Source: Pedobacter sp. (GTDB taxonomy: Bacteria; Bacteroidota; Bacteroidia; Sphingobacteriales; Sphingobacteriaceae). From it: 64,000 nucleotides of DNA. The translations under genes and the position numbers were made by a program. This document shows, in pieces, positions 18,223 through 25,806 of the stretch; position 1 is the stretch's first letter, and every line of letters begins with the position of its first letter. Under the pieces are notes generated by a model. The model did no database searches. It had not been told where the DNA came from and saw only the letters and a program-made list of their open reading frames with translations. The stretch spans positions 1-64,000 of the forward strand of contig JANXVH010000002.1 of NCBI GenBank assembly GCA_025351765.1. The letters run 5' to 3'.

Positions 18223-18237
18223 ATTACCATTGGTAAT
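18223..18237. promoter_or_regulatory. Perfect palindrome ATTACCA-T-TGGTAAT
   Basis: A 15-bp perfect inverted repeat between the minus-strand HTH gene and the plus-strand promoter element at 18246. Its position overlaps the expected -33 zone of that promoter, so binding would block or help transcription. The neighbouring HTH protein is the obvious candidate binder. Confidence 0.5.
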
Positions 18238-18245
18238 TTTTTTAT

Positions 18246-18253
18246 TATATTTG
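18246..18253 (+). promoter_or_regulatory. Bacteroidota -7 element TATATTTG
   Basis: Matches TAnnTTTG exactly. It sits about 50 bases upstream of the structured RNA candidate and points toward it; no protein gene starts within 290 bases downstream. Confidence 0.45.
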
Positions 18254-18304
18254 TTTATGAGTTAATGATAAAAGCGACAATAGTTTTAAATATTTAATTC
18301 GCTT

Positions 18305-18527
18305 ACGAAGTCTCACGTCTAAAACCGCCAGTTTCGACCACGTGAAGGCAAGTGAAAGCGCCCATTCCTGAAAATTTATATCTTTGGGGTATAAGTCAAT
18401 GGGTGGGCTTCACTTAAGTCTTTTGTGGTCAACTGTTTTGCTGAAAAGCATTACAGGGGTTCCTGGCGGTACCTTGCGCAAAAGCTGTGAAGTCCATCCA
18501 TTTGATTTGCAGTTGAGACTCGTTTTT
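18305..18527 (+). ncRNA. Candidate structured RNA, 6S-like rod with U-tract end
   Basis: About 223 bases without a credible ORF but with nested complementary arms. The closing stem is CGaAGTCTCA (18306-18315) with TGAGACTCG (18514-18522), followed directly by TTTTT. Inside it, ACCGCCAG (18324-18331) pairs with CTGGCGGT (18463-18470). Further in, a long imperfect arm runs from GACCAC (18336) through AAGTGAAAGCGCCCAT to ATGGGTGGGCTTCACTT and GTGGTC (ending 18430). A small hairpin TGCT-GAAA-AGCA lies in the 3' strand. A closed rod with an asymmetric bubble, a 3'-side mini-hairpin and a terminator-like end resembles 6S RNA, but I cannot test that here. It has a promoter element upstream. Confidence 0.55.
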
Positions 18528-18545
18528 ATAAAATGACTAACGAGT

Positions 18546-18689
18546 ATGAAACAGTTTAAGCAGTATATAAAGGACATTTTTATTGGCTATTTCAGCTTTG
18601 CGTGTTTTTGTTTTCCTGCACTGTATTATCGTTATGTTACTCATCCCCTCCAAAATCCCATAAAAAACGTAATAAAATCACCCACATAA
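18546..18689 (+). CDS. Small hydrophobic ORF (47 aa), uncertain
   Basis: MKQFKQYIKDIFIGYFSFAC followed by 'FPALYYRYVTHPLQNPIKN' and a stop. One amphipathic/hydrophobic helix is visible. No Shine-Dalgarno (rare in this phylum anyway) and no family. Placed between the RNA candidate and the inverted repeat, it may be a small membrane protein or chance. Confidence 0.25.
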   Translation: MKQFKQYIKDIFIGYFSFACFCFPALYYRYVTHPLQNPIKNVIKSPT

Positions 18690-18694
18690 ATTCC

Positions 18695-18743
18695 GAAAAC
18701 GGCAGCCGCAGTTAATGGTTAAAAAATAACGTCTGCCGTTTTC
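18695..18743. terminator. Large inverted repeat, likely bidirectional terminator
   Basis: GAAAACGGCAG (18695-18705) pairs perfectly with CTGCCGTTTTC (18733-18743), 11 bp, with a 27-base AT-rich loop, followed by TTGTTTTTG. The T-rich flank on the plus side suits a terminator for the 18.25-18.69 kb transcript. Confidence 0.6.
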
Positions 18744-18830
18744 TTGTTTTTGCTTTGCCTGGAAACCATTTGGTTTTTCGCCGGGTGGGTGAATTATGTC
18801 GTTACTTTATCTTTTATTTCATGGTGATTT

Positions 18831-19172
18831 ATGAGTGCTATAGTAGTTGATCTGAAAGATATGGGTGTAAGAACGCCCGAGCAGTTAGTCCGTGTTTTTT
18901 ATTCCACATACGATCCTGAAAGTGTAAGGATAGGCCTTTGGGAAGCCTTTCGCGGTTTCGCCCTGGCTGTCGAAAATCTTCAGGAAAAGGAATTGCCGGG
19001 CATAAAGGAAACCGCTCTTTTGTTTGATGGGCTAATAGGTTTGGCAAGCGCGGTTTACGACTTGCAGGATAAAACAATCGGGCGCTGCGTAATATGCGGT
19101 AGAAGTGATGATAGCCATTCAGATGCGAACGAGGAAGGTAATGATAATGATGGCTTGAATAACGCAGGTTAG
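18831..19172 (+). CDS. Hypothetical protein with C-terminal CxxC
   Basis: 113 residues, helical, with 'LWEAFRGFALAVENLQEKEL' in the middle and 'GRCVICGRSDD' near residue 90, then an acidic Asn/Asp-rich tail. Short proteins of this kind are frequent in Sphingobacteriaceae upstream of SusCD/TlpA clusters, but I do not know a function. It ends 59 bases before the TlpA gene on the same strand and could share its transcript. Confidence 0.5.
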   Translation: MSAIVVDLKDMGVRTPEQLVRVFYSTYDPESVRIGLWEAFRGFALAVENLQEKELPGIKETALLFDGLIGLASAVYDLQDKTIGRCVICGRSDDSHSDANEEGNDNDGLNNAG

Positions 19173-19231
19173 TATTCCGGCAGCTGCCGGTGAGTACTCT
19201 GGTTAAATAATAATCTTTAATGTAATTTAAA

Positions 19232-20194
19232 ATGAAGCGATTTTTTGGCTTCCTGGCTTTGCTTTGCCTTTTTTTAAGGGCGGCAGCACAGGAAAATATA
19301 AAAGAAAAAGGATTAAGGGTGGGTGACCTGGTACCCGATGTAGTCCTGGAAAAAGTATTGAACAACGAGGGTGGGACCCTGAAACTGTCAGATTTTAAGG
19401 GCAAATTATTGATCATCGACTTTTGGGCCACCTCCTGCGGTGCCTGTATCCAGGCCATGCCCCGCCTAGACTCACTCGTGGATGCCTTTAATGGTAAATT
19501 GGTGATTTTGCCCGTCACGGCCGAGCAAGGGGCCCGGATCGCCGCTTTCCAGCACGCGAACGCCTTTTTGAAAAGAAAACGCTTCCGCACTGTGGTGGAC
19601 GACAAGGTATTACATGCCTTATTTCCGCACCGGATGCTGCCCCACGAGGCGTGGATCGACAGTAGCGGTAAGGTCCTCGGTTTTACAGAAGCATCCGACG
19701 TTACCGGTTTTACAGTCGAGCAGGCTTTGGCTAGGAAAGGACTGACCTCCCGGATGAAAGAAGATGTATTGGATTACGACCGGGACAAACCCTTGCTGGT
19801 CAAAGATAACGGCGGCAGCGATACCGCCTACCAATGCCGCTCCATGATTACCGGTATGCTAAAAGGCCTGCCCTCGAACATGGGTTTCAGTTACGATACT
19901 ATCCGTAAGATGACCATCGTACGGGCTACAAATGTATCTGCGAAAAAACTGTATGCACTGGCTTATAAAGGGCTGGGCGGAATACTCGACGAGCAGGTAA
20001 CTATGGGAAAAGTGACCGGTTTGTACTGCTATGAATTGGACCTGCCGTCGGCATCGCCGGGCCTGACGCGCCGGAGCATCCGGGAAGACCTCGACCGTTT
20101 TTTCGGGGTACGGTCGGAGTTTACCGGTTCAGCCTTTAGGCTGATCCTGATTGAAAAGGAGGAAGCAGCAGGAGAGGGTCCGCTAACGTTGTAG
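19232..20194 (+). CDS. TlpA-family thioredoxin-like protein, exported
   Basis: 320 residues with a signal peptide (MKRFFGFLALLCLFLRAAAQ). The thioredoxin/AhpC-TSA-like domain spans about residues 28-165, with 'LKLSDFKGKLLIIDFWATSC' and the redox motif CGAC. The C-terminal part (about 190-320) is extra: 'SNMGFSYDTIRKMTIVRATN' and 'LDRFFGVRSEFTGSAFRLIL' resemble the soluble domain (DUF3738/STN-like) often fused to such proteins. It likely reduces or shuffles disulfides in the periplasm. It heads a GC-rich operon with susC and susD; GC is clearly higher here than to the left. Confidence 0.85.
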   Translation: MKRFFGFLALLCLFLRAAAQENIKEKGLRVGDLVPDVVLEKVLNNEGGTLKLSDFKGKLLIIDFWATSCGACIQAMPRLDSLVDAFNGKLVILPVTAEQGARIAAFQHANAFLKRKRFRTVVDDKVLHALFPHRMLPHEAWIDSSGKVLGFTEASDVTGFTVEQALARKGLTSRMKEDVLDYDRDKPLLVKDNGGSDTAYQCRSMITGMLKGLPSNMGFSYDTIRKMTIVRATNVSAKKLYALAYKGLGGILDEQVTMGKVTGLYCYELDLPSASPGLTRRSIREDLDRFFGVRSEFTGSAFRLILIEKEEAAGEGPLTL

Positions 20195-20237
20195 CGGGAC
20201 CGGCAATTTATTTTTTTTACGGTTTAACATTGATCTT

Positions 20238-23200
20238 ATGAGAGATTTTTACAGGATATTTTTTGTTTTGCTGCTGTGCTTTTTTTTGCCGGCAGTGCTT
20301 ATGGCGCAGGGCATCACGGGCCTGGTGCAAGAACCCGGCGGATTGCCGGTTGCCGGCGTGAAGGTAGGGGTGAAGGGTAAACAGACCCAGGTACTGACCG
20401 GTACAGACGGACACTTCAGGTTGTCCGCAGCGCGGTTGGACACGCTGTATTTTGAAAAAGTGGGTTACCTGTCCAAGGCGGTGGTGGTGCATGACGAACG
20501 CAGCTTTAAGATCACCCTACGCCTGGTGGTGCAGGAAATGGAGGAAGTGAAAGTGGTATCCAACGGCTACCAGTCGCTACCCCTGGAAAAGGCCACCGGC
20601 TCGTATGAGCAGGTCGGCAAAGACCTGCTGAATCGGTCGGTAGGTACCGACGTACTCGGCCGGCTGGAAGGGGTGAGCAGTATTTTGTTTGACAAGCGAA
20701 TCGGGCAATCGAATACGCTGGTGATCCGGGGCAAGAGCACGCTGTTCGCCAACTCGGCGCCGCTGGTCGTGTTGGATAATTTTCCGTACGAGGGCGACAT
20801 CAATAATATAAACCCCAATGATGTGGAGAGTATTACGATTCTGAAAGATGCTTCGGCGGCGGCGATTTGGGGTGTGAGGGCCAGTAACGGGGTAATCGTG
20901 GTGACAACAAAAAAAGGGGCGAGGAATAAGCCCATGGCTGTCAGCTTCAACGCGAGTGTGACGGTGGCGGCAAAGCCCGACCTGTTTTATCTGCCCCGGA
21001 TGTCCTCTGCGGATTTTTCGGGCCTGGAAAAGCAGCTGTTCGCAAAAGGGTTTTACGCCGATGACGAGAATGCTTACAATTACCTGCCTATCTCCCCGGT
21101 GGTGGAAACACTGATCGCACAGCGGGACGGTAAGATCAGTGTTGCGCAGGCGGATGCGCAGGTGGCGGCTATCGGCGGCCACGATGTACGCACTGACCTG
21201 CAAAAATACTGGTACCGCCAGGCGGTGAACCAGCAATACGCGCTGAGCTTGAGTGGCGGCTCCGATAAGGCGGCCTACCTGTTCTCAGCGGGTTATGACT
21301 ATAACCTGAGCGCGTTGAGCGGTACGTACCGCAGGCTGAATCTGCGCTCGGACAATAGTTTTTATTTGACGGAGCGGCTGCAGCTGGATGTGGGCGCTTA
21401 CCTGACCAGCAGCAGGACGGTAGCGGGGCGAGATGATTATACTTCTTTGCGGACCAGCGACGACAAGGGGCTGTTGCCCTACGAAGAATTGGCAGACGCG
21501 CAGGGCAAGCCGCTGGCTGTATTGAAGGATTACCGGAGGTCGTTCGTGACGGCTTCAGAAGCGCTGGGCTTTCAGAACTGGAATTATGAACCGCTGGAGG
21601 ACTACAAGCAGGTGAGTAACCGCTCGGACCAGCTGGATATCCTGCTGAATACGGCGCTGAAATATAAGATATGGAAAGGCCTGAACGCCGAGCTACGTTA
21701 TCAACTGGAGAATTCGCAGGCGCAAGGCGACCTGCTGTATGGCAAAGACAGCTATTATGCCCGTAACCTGGTGAATCAGTATACGCAGCAAAACCCGGAT
21801 GGCACGCTGACGCTGCCGATACCGGTGGGTGGGATCTTCGACAGTTCGGACGACCGCCTGCTGGCCCATAGCTTCCGGGGGCAGCTGAACTACAGCCTGG
21901 AACAGGGCAAAAGCGCGCTGACCGCCCTGGCCGGCTACGAATACCGGAGCAATAATACGCGTGACCGTAATTCGCGGGACTACGGCTATAACGCGGATAC
22001 TCAAACGGCGCTGCCGGTAGATTATGTGACCAGCTTCCTGCTGTCCAATTATTCCTATTACATTGATTATACGATTCCTTACCCGAACCAGTACAGCACT
22101 TTACAGAACAACAATCTGAGCTATTTCGCCAATGCGGCTTATGCCTATGACCGCCGTTACAGCATCTCGGCCAGTGCACGCAAGGACGAATCGAACCTGT
22201 TCGGTGTGAACGCCAACCAGAAAGGAGTTCCGTTATATTCCGTTGGCGCGGGCTGGACGCTGAGCAACGAGGCGTTTTATAAGTTATCCTGGCTGCCCTA
22301 TCTCAAGTTACGGGCAAGCTATGGTTACAGCGGCAACGTGGACAATACACTTGCGGCCCAGGCCACTATTCGCTACGTAGGGCAAAGCCCGCTGGGCAGG
22401 CAGACCTATGCAGACCTGTTCAATCCGCCAAATCCGGACCTGGGTTGGGAGAAGACAGGTATTGTCAACGTGGGACTTGATTTTGGTTCAAAGAACAATG
22501 TATTATCGGGCTCCGTGGAATATTATCGCAAAAAGAGCCATGACCTGGTGGGCTACCAGCCGCTGGACCAGACGACTGGTGTACTGAACCCTGCGACTAA
22601 CCTGTTCCAGTACAAGGGGAACGTGGCCTCAATGAAAGGTCACGGACTGGAGCTGAGCCTCCACAGCAATAACCTGCGTGGCGCTTTTAAATGGCAGACA
22701 GATCTGCTGCTGAACTATGCGCAAAATACCGTAACCCAATATTACCAGTACAGTGATAATGCATCGGCCTATGTAGCCAATGCCTATTCGGTCGCGCCCA
22801 TCGTGGGTAAGCCGCTGTACGCTATCCTGACTTACAAATGGGCGGGACTGGATCCGGCGAACGGCAATCCACGTGGATATGTCAACGGGCAAATAAGTTC
22901 GGACTATTCTGCGATACTAAGCGCTACTAAAGTGAGCGACCTGCAATACAGCGGGCCGGCGGTGCCGGAAACGTACGGCTACCTGAGGAATACGCTAAGC
23001 TACAGGGGCGTTTCCTTGTCGGTCAATATTTCTTATAAACTCGGGTATTATTTTATCAGGCCTGCAATCAATTATAGCGCCCTGCTGAACAGTTGGGACA
23101 CGTCGACGGGCGATTACGCGCGGCGCTGGCAGGTGCCTGGTGATGAAAAGCGGACCAGCGTGCCCTCGCTTGTTTACCCTTCCGACAGCCAGCGCGACCA

Positions 23201-23447
23201 GTTTTACCAGCAATCGGCGGCTAACGTGGAAAAAGGGGACCATATCCGGTTACAGGATATGCGCCTGAGCTATGATGCCGACCGTCAACACTGGCATGGC
23301 CTTCCGCTGAAGCATGTACAGGTGTACCTCTACGCTACCAACCTGGGGCTGATCTGGAAAGCGACCAGGGCCTCGCTTGATCCGGATTACCCTTCATCGG
23401 TGCGGCCACCGCACACGGTAGCCATAGGCATTAGCGGCAACTTTTAA
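20238..23447 (+). CDS. SusC/RagA-family TonB-dependent outer-membrane receptor
   Basis: 1069 residues: signal peptide (ending VLMAQG), a carboxypeptidase-regulatory-like domain (about 25-100, 'GGLPVAGVKVGVKGKQTQVL'), a plug (about 110-230) containing 'DVESITILKDASAAAIWGVR' and 'ASNGVIVVTTKKG', then a 22-strand-type beta-barrel ending in 'VAIGISGNF' with a C-terminal Phe. SusC proteins import polymers or peptides together with a SusD lid. The FecR-type STN domain is missing, so it is probably not controlled by an anti-sigma factor. It is followed after 5 bases by susD. Substrate unknown; no glycoside hydrolases are nearby, and the TlpA/MauE/DUF6520 context is seen in non-glycan SusCD loci. Confidence 0.93.
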   Translation: MRDFYRIFFVLLLCFFLPAVLMAQGITGLVQEPGGLPVAGVKVGVKGKQTQVLTGTDGHFRLSAARLDTLYFEKVGYLSKAVVVHDERSFKITLRLVVQEMEEVKVVSNGYQSLPLEKATGSYEQVGKDLLNRSVGTDVLGRLEGVSSILFDKRIGQSNTLVIRGKSTLFANSAPLVVLDNFPYEGDINNINPNDVESITILKDASAAAIWGVRASNGVIVVTTKKGARNKPMAVSFNASVTVAAKPDLFYLPRMSSADFSGLEKQLFAKGFYADDENAYNYLPISPVVETLIAQRDGKISVAQADAQVAAIGGHDVRTDLQKYWYRQAVNQQYALSLSGGSDKAAYLFSAGYDYNLSALSGTYRRLNLRSDNSFYLTERLQLDVGAYLTSSRTVAGRDDYTSLRTSDDKGLLPYEELADAQGKPLAVLKDYRRSFVTASEALGFQNWNYEPLEDYKQVSNRSDQLDILLNTALKYKIWKGLNAELRYQLENSQAQGDLLYGKDSYYARNLVNQYTQQNPDGTLTLPIPVGGIFDSSDDRLLAHSFRGQLNYSLEQGKSALTALAGYEYRSNNTRDRNSRDYGYNADTQTALPVDYVTSFLLSNYSYYIDYTIPYPNQYSTLQNNNLSYFANAAYAYDRRYSISASARKDESNLFGVNANQKGVPLYSVGAGWTLSNEAFYKLSWLPYLKLRASYGYSGNVDNTLAAQATIRYVGQSPLGRQTYADLFNPPNPDLGWEKTGIVNVGLDFGSKNNVLSGSVEYYRKKSHDLVGYQPLDQTTGVLNPATNLFQYKGNVASMKGHGLELSLHSNNLRGAFKWQTDLLLNYAQNTVTQYYQYSDNASAYVANAYSVAPIVGKPLYAILTYKWAGLDPANGNPRGYVNGQISSDYSAILSATKVSDLQYSGPAVPETYGYLRNTLSYRGVSLSVNISYKLGYYFIRPAINYSALLNSWDTSTGDYARRWQVPGDEKRTSVPSLVYPSDSQRDQFYQQSAANVEKGDHIRLQDMRLSYDADRQHWHGLPLKHVQVYLYATNLGLIWKATRASLDPDYPSSVRPPHTVAIGISGNF

Positions 23448-23452
23448 TAAGA

Positions 23453-24820
23453 ATGATGATGAAAAAGATACAGATGAAAGAGTTAAAGGTATATCTCGGA
23501 GCTATCCTGTTTTTAACGGTAATAGTCTCCTGTAGGAAACAGCTGGATGTGAAACCTTCCTCCTCGCTGGAGGTGCCGGCATCGGCGGTTGATTTCCAGG
23601 CGCTGATGGATAATACGTCAAAAATTTCGCAGGTATGGCCCTATGCGGGCATCGCGGGCGGCGATGAGAGTTTTGTGACAACGGATACCTGGCTGGCCGC
23701 GAAAGTCACAGAGCGTAACGCCTATGTCTGGGATCGTAATGTGTTCAACGACCTGGACAGGAACGATTGGTCGCTTCCTTACAGTGTAATATATTATGCC
23801 AACGTAGTATTGGAAGGCGCAGCCAAAAATGGTCAATCTCCAGGAGACTGGAATAATATCAGGGGTCAGGCTTCTTTTTTAAGGGGATATGCCTATTACC
23901 AGCTGGCCCAGGAGTTTTGCAAGGCTTATGACCCGGCGACGGCGGCGACGGATGCGGGGCTGGTGCTGCGGGAGAGTTCGGATCTGAATGTGAAATCTGT
24001 CCGTTCGAGCGTGGCACAGACTTATGCGCGGATGATCGCTGACCTGTCGGCGGCGGCGCCTTTGCTGCCGTTAGTGGCTGTTGTGAAAACCCGTCCATGC
24101 CGGGCGGCGGCCTATGCCATGCTGGCGCGTACCTATTTGTCTATGGGCGTGTATGAAAAGGCAGGCCTTTACGCCGATTCGAGCTTGCGGCTGACCGGAA
24201 TACTGATCGACTATAACAAAGTCAATGCCGGGTCAAGAGCGACTTTCGCTCGTTTTAACGACGAGGTTTTGTTTCATACGACCAGTTTCCCGACGGCGAT
24301 GCTGTTGCCACCTAAACTGATGGTGGACAGCAACCTGTATGCCTTATACGAGGCAGGTGACCTGCGCAAGACGCTGTTCTTTAAACCACAGCCGGGCACC
24401 AGCTGGTTTACTTTCAACGGCAGCTATGACGGGACGGTGATCCTGTTTAACGGGCCGGCCAGCGACGAGATGTACCTGGTGCGGGCGGAATCGGAAGCGC
24501 GCGGAGGCAATTTGACCGCCGCCTTGACCGACCTGAATGGATTGAGGAAGAAAAGGTATGCGAGCGCTGATTACCAGCCGCTGGCTGCGGGGAATGAGGA
24601 AACAGTTTTATCCTGGATATTATTGGAAAGGAGGCGGGAACTGTTATTTAGGGGATTGCGCTGGACGGACCTGCGCCGGCTGAACAGGGAACCGGCTTTG
24701 GCGAAGACATTGAAGAAAACGGTAAACGGCCACTTATATGAGCTGCCGCCGGGTGACGCGCGGTATGTATGGCCGATACCGCAGCAGGTGATCGGTGATA
24801 CGGGTATGGCACAGAACTAA
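23453..24820 (+). CDS. SusD/RagB-family outer-membrane lipoprotein
   Basis: 455 residues. The signal peptide ends 'LTVIVSCRKQLDVKP', a lipobox with Cys as first mature residue. SusD_RagB hallmarks are 'GQASFLRGYAYYQLAQEF' with the TPR-like helices that follow ('RAAAYAMLARTYLSMGVYEK') and the C-terminal 'ERRRELLFRGLRWTDLRRLN' plus 'YVWPIPQQV'. It forms the lid over the SusC barrel. Slightly short for the family (often 480-600), with a reduced middle. It is transcribed with susC and ends just before a strong bidirectional terminator. Confidence 0.92.
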   Translation: MMMKKIQMKELKVYLGAILFLTVIVSCRKQLDVKPSSSLEVPASAVDFQALMDNTSKISQVWPYAGIAGGDESFVTTDTWLAAKVTERNAYVWDRNVFNDLDRNDWSLPYSVIYYANVVLEGAAKNGQSPGDWNNIRGQASFLRGYAYYQLAQEFCKAYDPATAATDAGLVLRESSDLNVKSVRSSVAQTYARMIADLSAAAPLLPLVAVVKTRPCRAAAYAMLARTYLSMGVYEKAGLYADSSLRLTGILIDYNKVNAGSRATFARFNDEVLFHTTSFPTAMLLPPKLMVDSNLYALYEAGDLRKTLFFKPQPGTSWFTFNGSYDGTVILFNGPASDEMYLVRAESEARGGNLTAALTDLNGLRKKRYASADYQPLAAGNEETVLSWILLERRRELLFRGLRWTDLRRLNREPALAKTLKKTVNGHLYELPPGDARYVWPIPQQVIGDTGMAQN

Positions 24821-24824
24821 CAGG

Positions 24825-24850
24825 AAAAGGCCGGCGGGTGCCGGCCTTTT
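24825..24850. terminator. Perfect hairpin terminator between susD and DUF6520 gene
   Basis: AAAAGGCCGGC-GGGT-GCCGGCCTTTT: 11-bp perfect stem, tetraloop, A tract on one side and T tract on the other. It lies between convergent genes and can end both transcripts. Confidence 0.9.
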
Positions 24851-24877
24851 CGAAGCCACATTCAGCTTCAGCAAAGA

Positions 24878-25162
24878 TCAGGGTTTCAAGTCTTCATGCG
24901 TAATGGTAGACAGGTCCGGCTGGGCAGGATTGGCGGTGCTGCGGTTGGCCTGAACCGCGCAGCGGTTAGATCCTGTGGAACAGGTAGGTTCCAGGGAGCT
25001 GAAGGCGTACTGGGTAGGATCGCCGATCTGTGCCTGGGTGCCGTTAAACTTCCACCAAACGGCGGTTGGTTTGTTACTGGCTTTGGCCACATGGCTGCTG
25101 AACGCGCCGCCGATGCCTAAAACGAAGGCGAGGGCGAAGATGGCTGCTTTTGAATTTTTCAT
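24878..25162 (-). CDS. DUF6520 family exported small protein
   Basis: 94 residues: signal peptide (KAAIFALAFVLGIGGAFSS) and a mature part 'WWKFNGTQAQIGDPTQYAFS' with two Cys ('EPTCSTGSNRCAVQ'). Length, leader and the 'W.F.G' plus Cys pattern fit DUF6520, a Bacteroidota family usually found near MauE and SusCD/TlpA genes, as here. Function unknown; the two Cys may be a disulfide substrate of the TlpA or MauE neighbours (inference). Confidence 0.7.
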   Translation of the reverse strand: MKNSKAAIFALAFVLGIGGAFSSHVAKASNKPTAVWWKFNGTQAQIGDPTQYAFSSLEPTCSTGSNRCAVQANRSTANPAQPDLSTITHEDLKP

Positions 25163-25282
25163 GGTACTGGGATGCTGTTTTTACTAAAAAGCAAACGAAA
25201 AACTTAAATGATGAATAAAAAAATGTGCTTACTCTTTTCTGCGGGTTTTCAGCTTTCCCCCGTGGGTCGTTATGGATAGGGG

Positions 25283-25717
25283 TCAGGTATGGTCGTGTTG
25301 CTGGTGTTTACGTTCGGTAATATGAAGAGCGATGGCTGTTACGCCGGCGATCATAAACGCCCAGTTGAAGGCCAGGTGTACCGGCCAGGACATGTGTTGC
25401 AGGATACCGCCGCAAGAGCAGGGGACTTTACCCCAGTAGTGTAGCAGGACGAGTGATATATAAGCGGTAAAGACTGCCATCAGCAGGGTTGATAACAGGA
25501 GCCCGGCGAAGCGGGTGCGGTTAAAACAAAGCAACAGGGCAACGATAAGCTCAATGGTCGGGAGGGCGTAAAGCAATACGTCGGCCAGTCTTTGCGAAAA
25601 GGGTTGCAGGTAAAGCTGGCTGCGAAAACGGTCAACATCCATTAGCTTGCTGGCGGCAGCATAAGTAAAAAGCAGGATGAGAAGTATAGGGATAAGGATT
25701 TTAATAAAAGACTTCAT
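25283..25717 (-). CDS. MauE/DoxX-family redox-associated membrane protein
   Basis: 144 residues from the ATG at 25717 (MKSFIKILIPILLILLFTYA); the track start adds 14 residues. Four membrane helices, with 'ASKLMDVDRFRSQLYLQPF' after the first and 'VPCSCGGILQHMSWPVHLAFN' between the third and fourth, the Cys-x-Cys loop typical of the MauE-like branch. These proteins pass electrons to periplasmic thioredoxins. It lies 120 bases from the DUF6520 gene on the same strand. Partner of the TlpA protein by context. Confidence 0.8.
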   Translation of the reverse strand: MKSFIKILIPILLILLFTYAAASKLMDVDRFRSQLYLQPFSQRLADVLLYALPTIELIVALLLCFNRTRFAGLLLSTLLMAVFTAYISLVLLHYWGKVPCSCGGILQHMSWPVHLAFNWAFMIAGVTAIALHITERKHQQHDHT

Positions 25718-25806
25718 GGTGTTTGTGTTTGATGGAACAAAGGAAGTGAACCCATTCAAGTCAAAACAGTATGAAATAGGTATATACCCATTATAGACGA
25801 ATAGAT

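Noticed and set aside
21169-22179. 336-aa minus ORF inside susC
   Set aside because: Shadow of the GC-rich susC gene; Ser/Pro/Arg/Gly composition typical of antisense frames.
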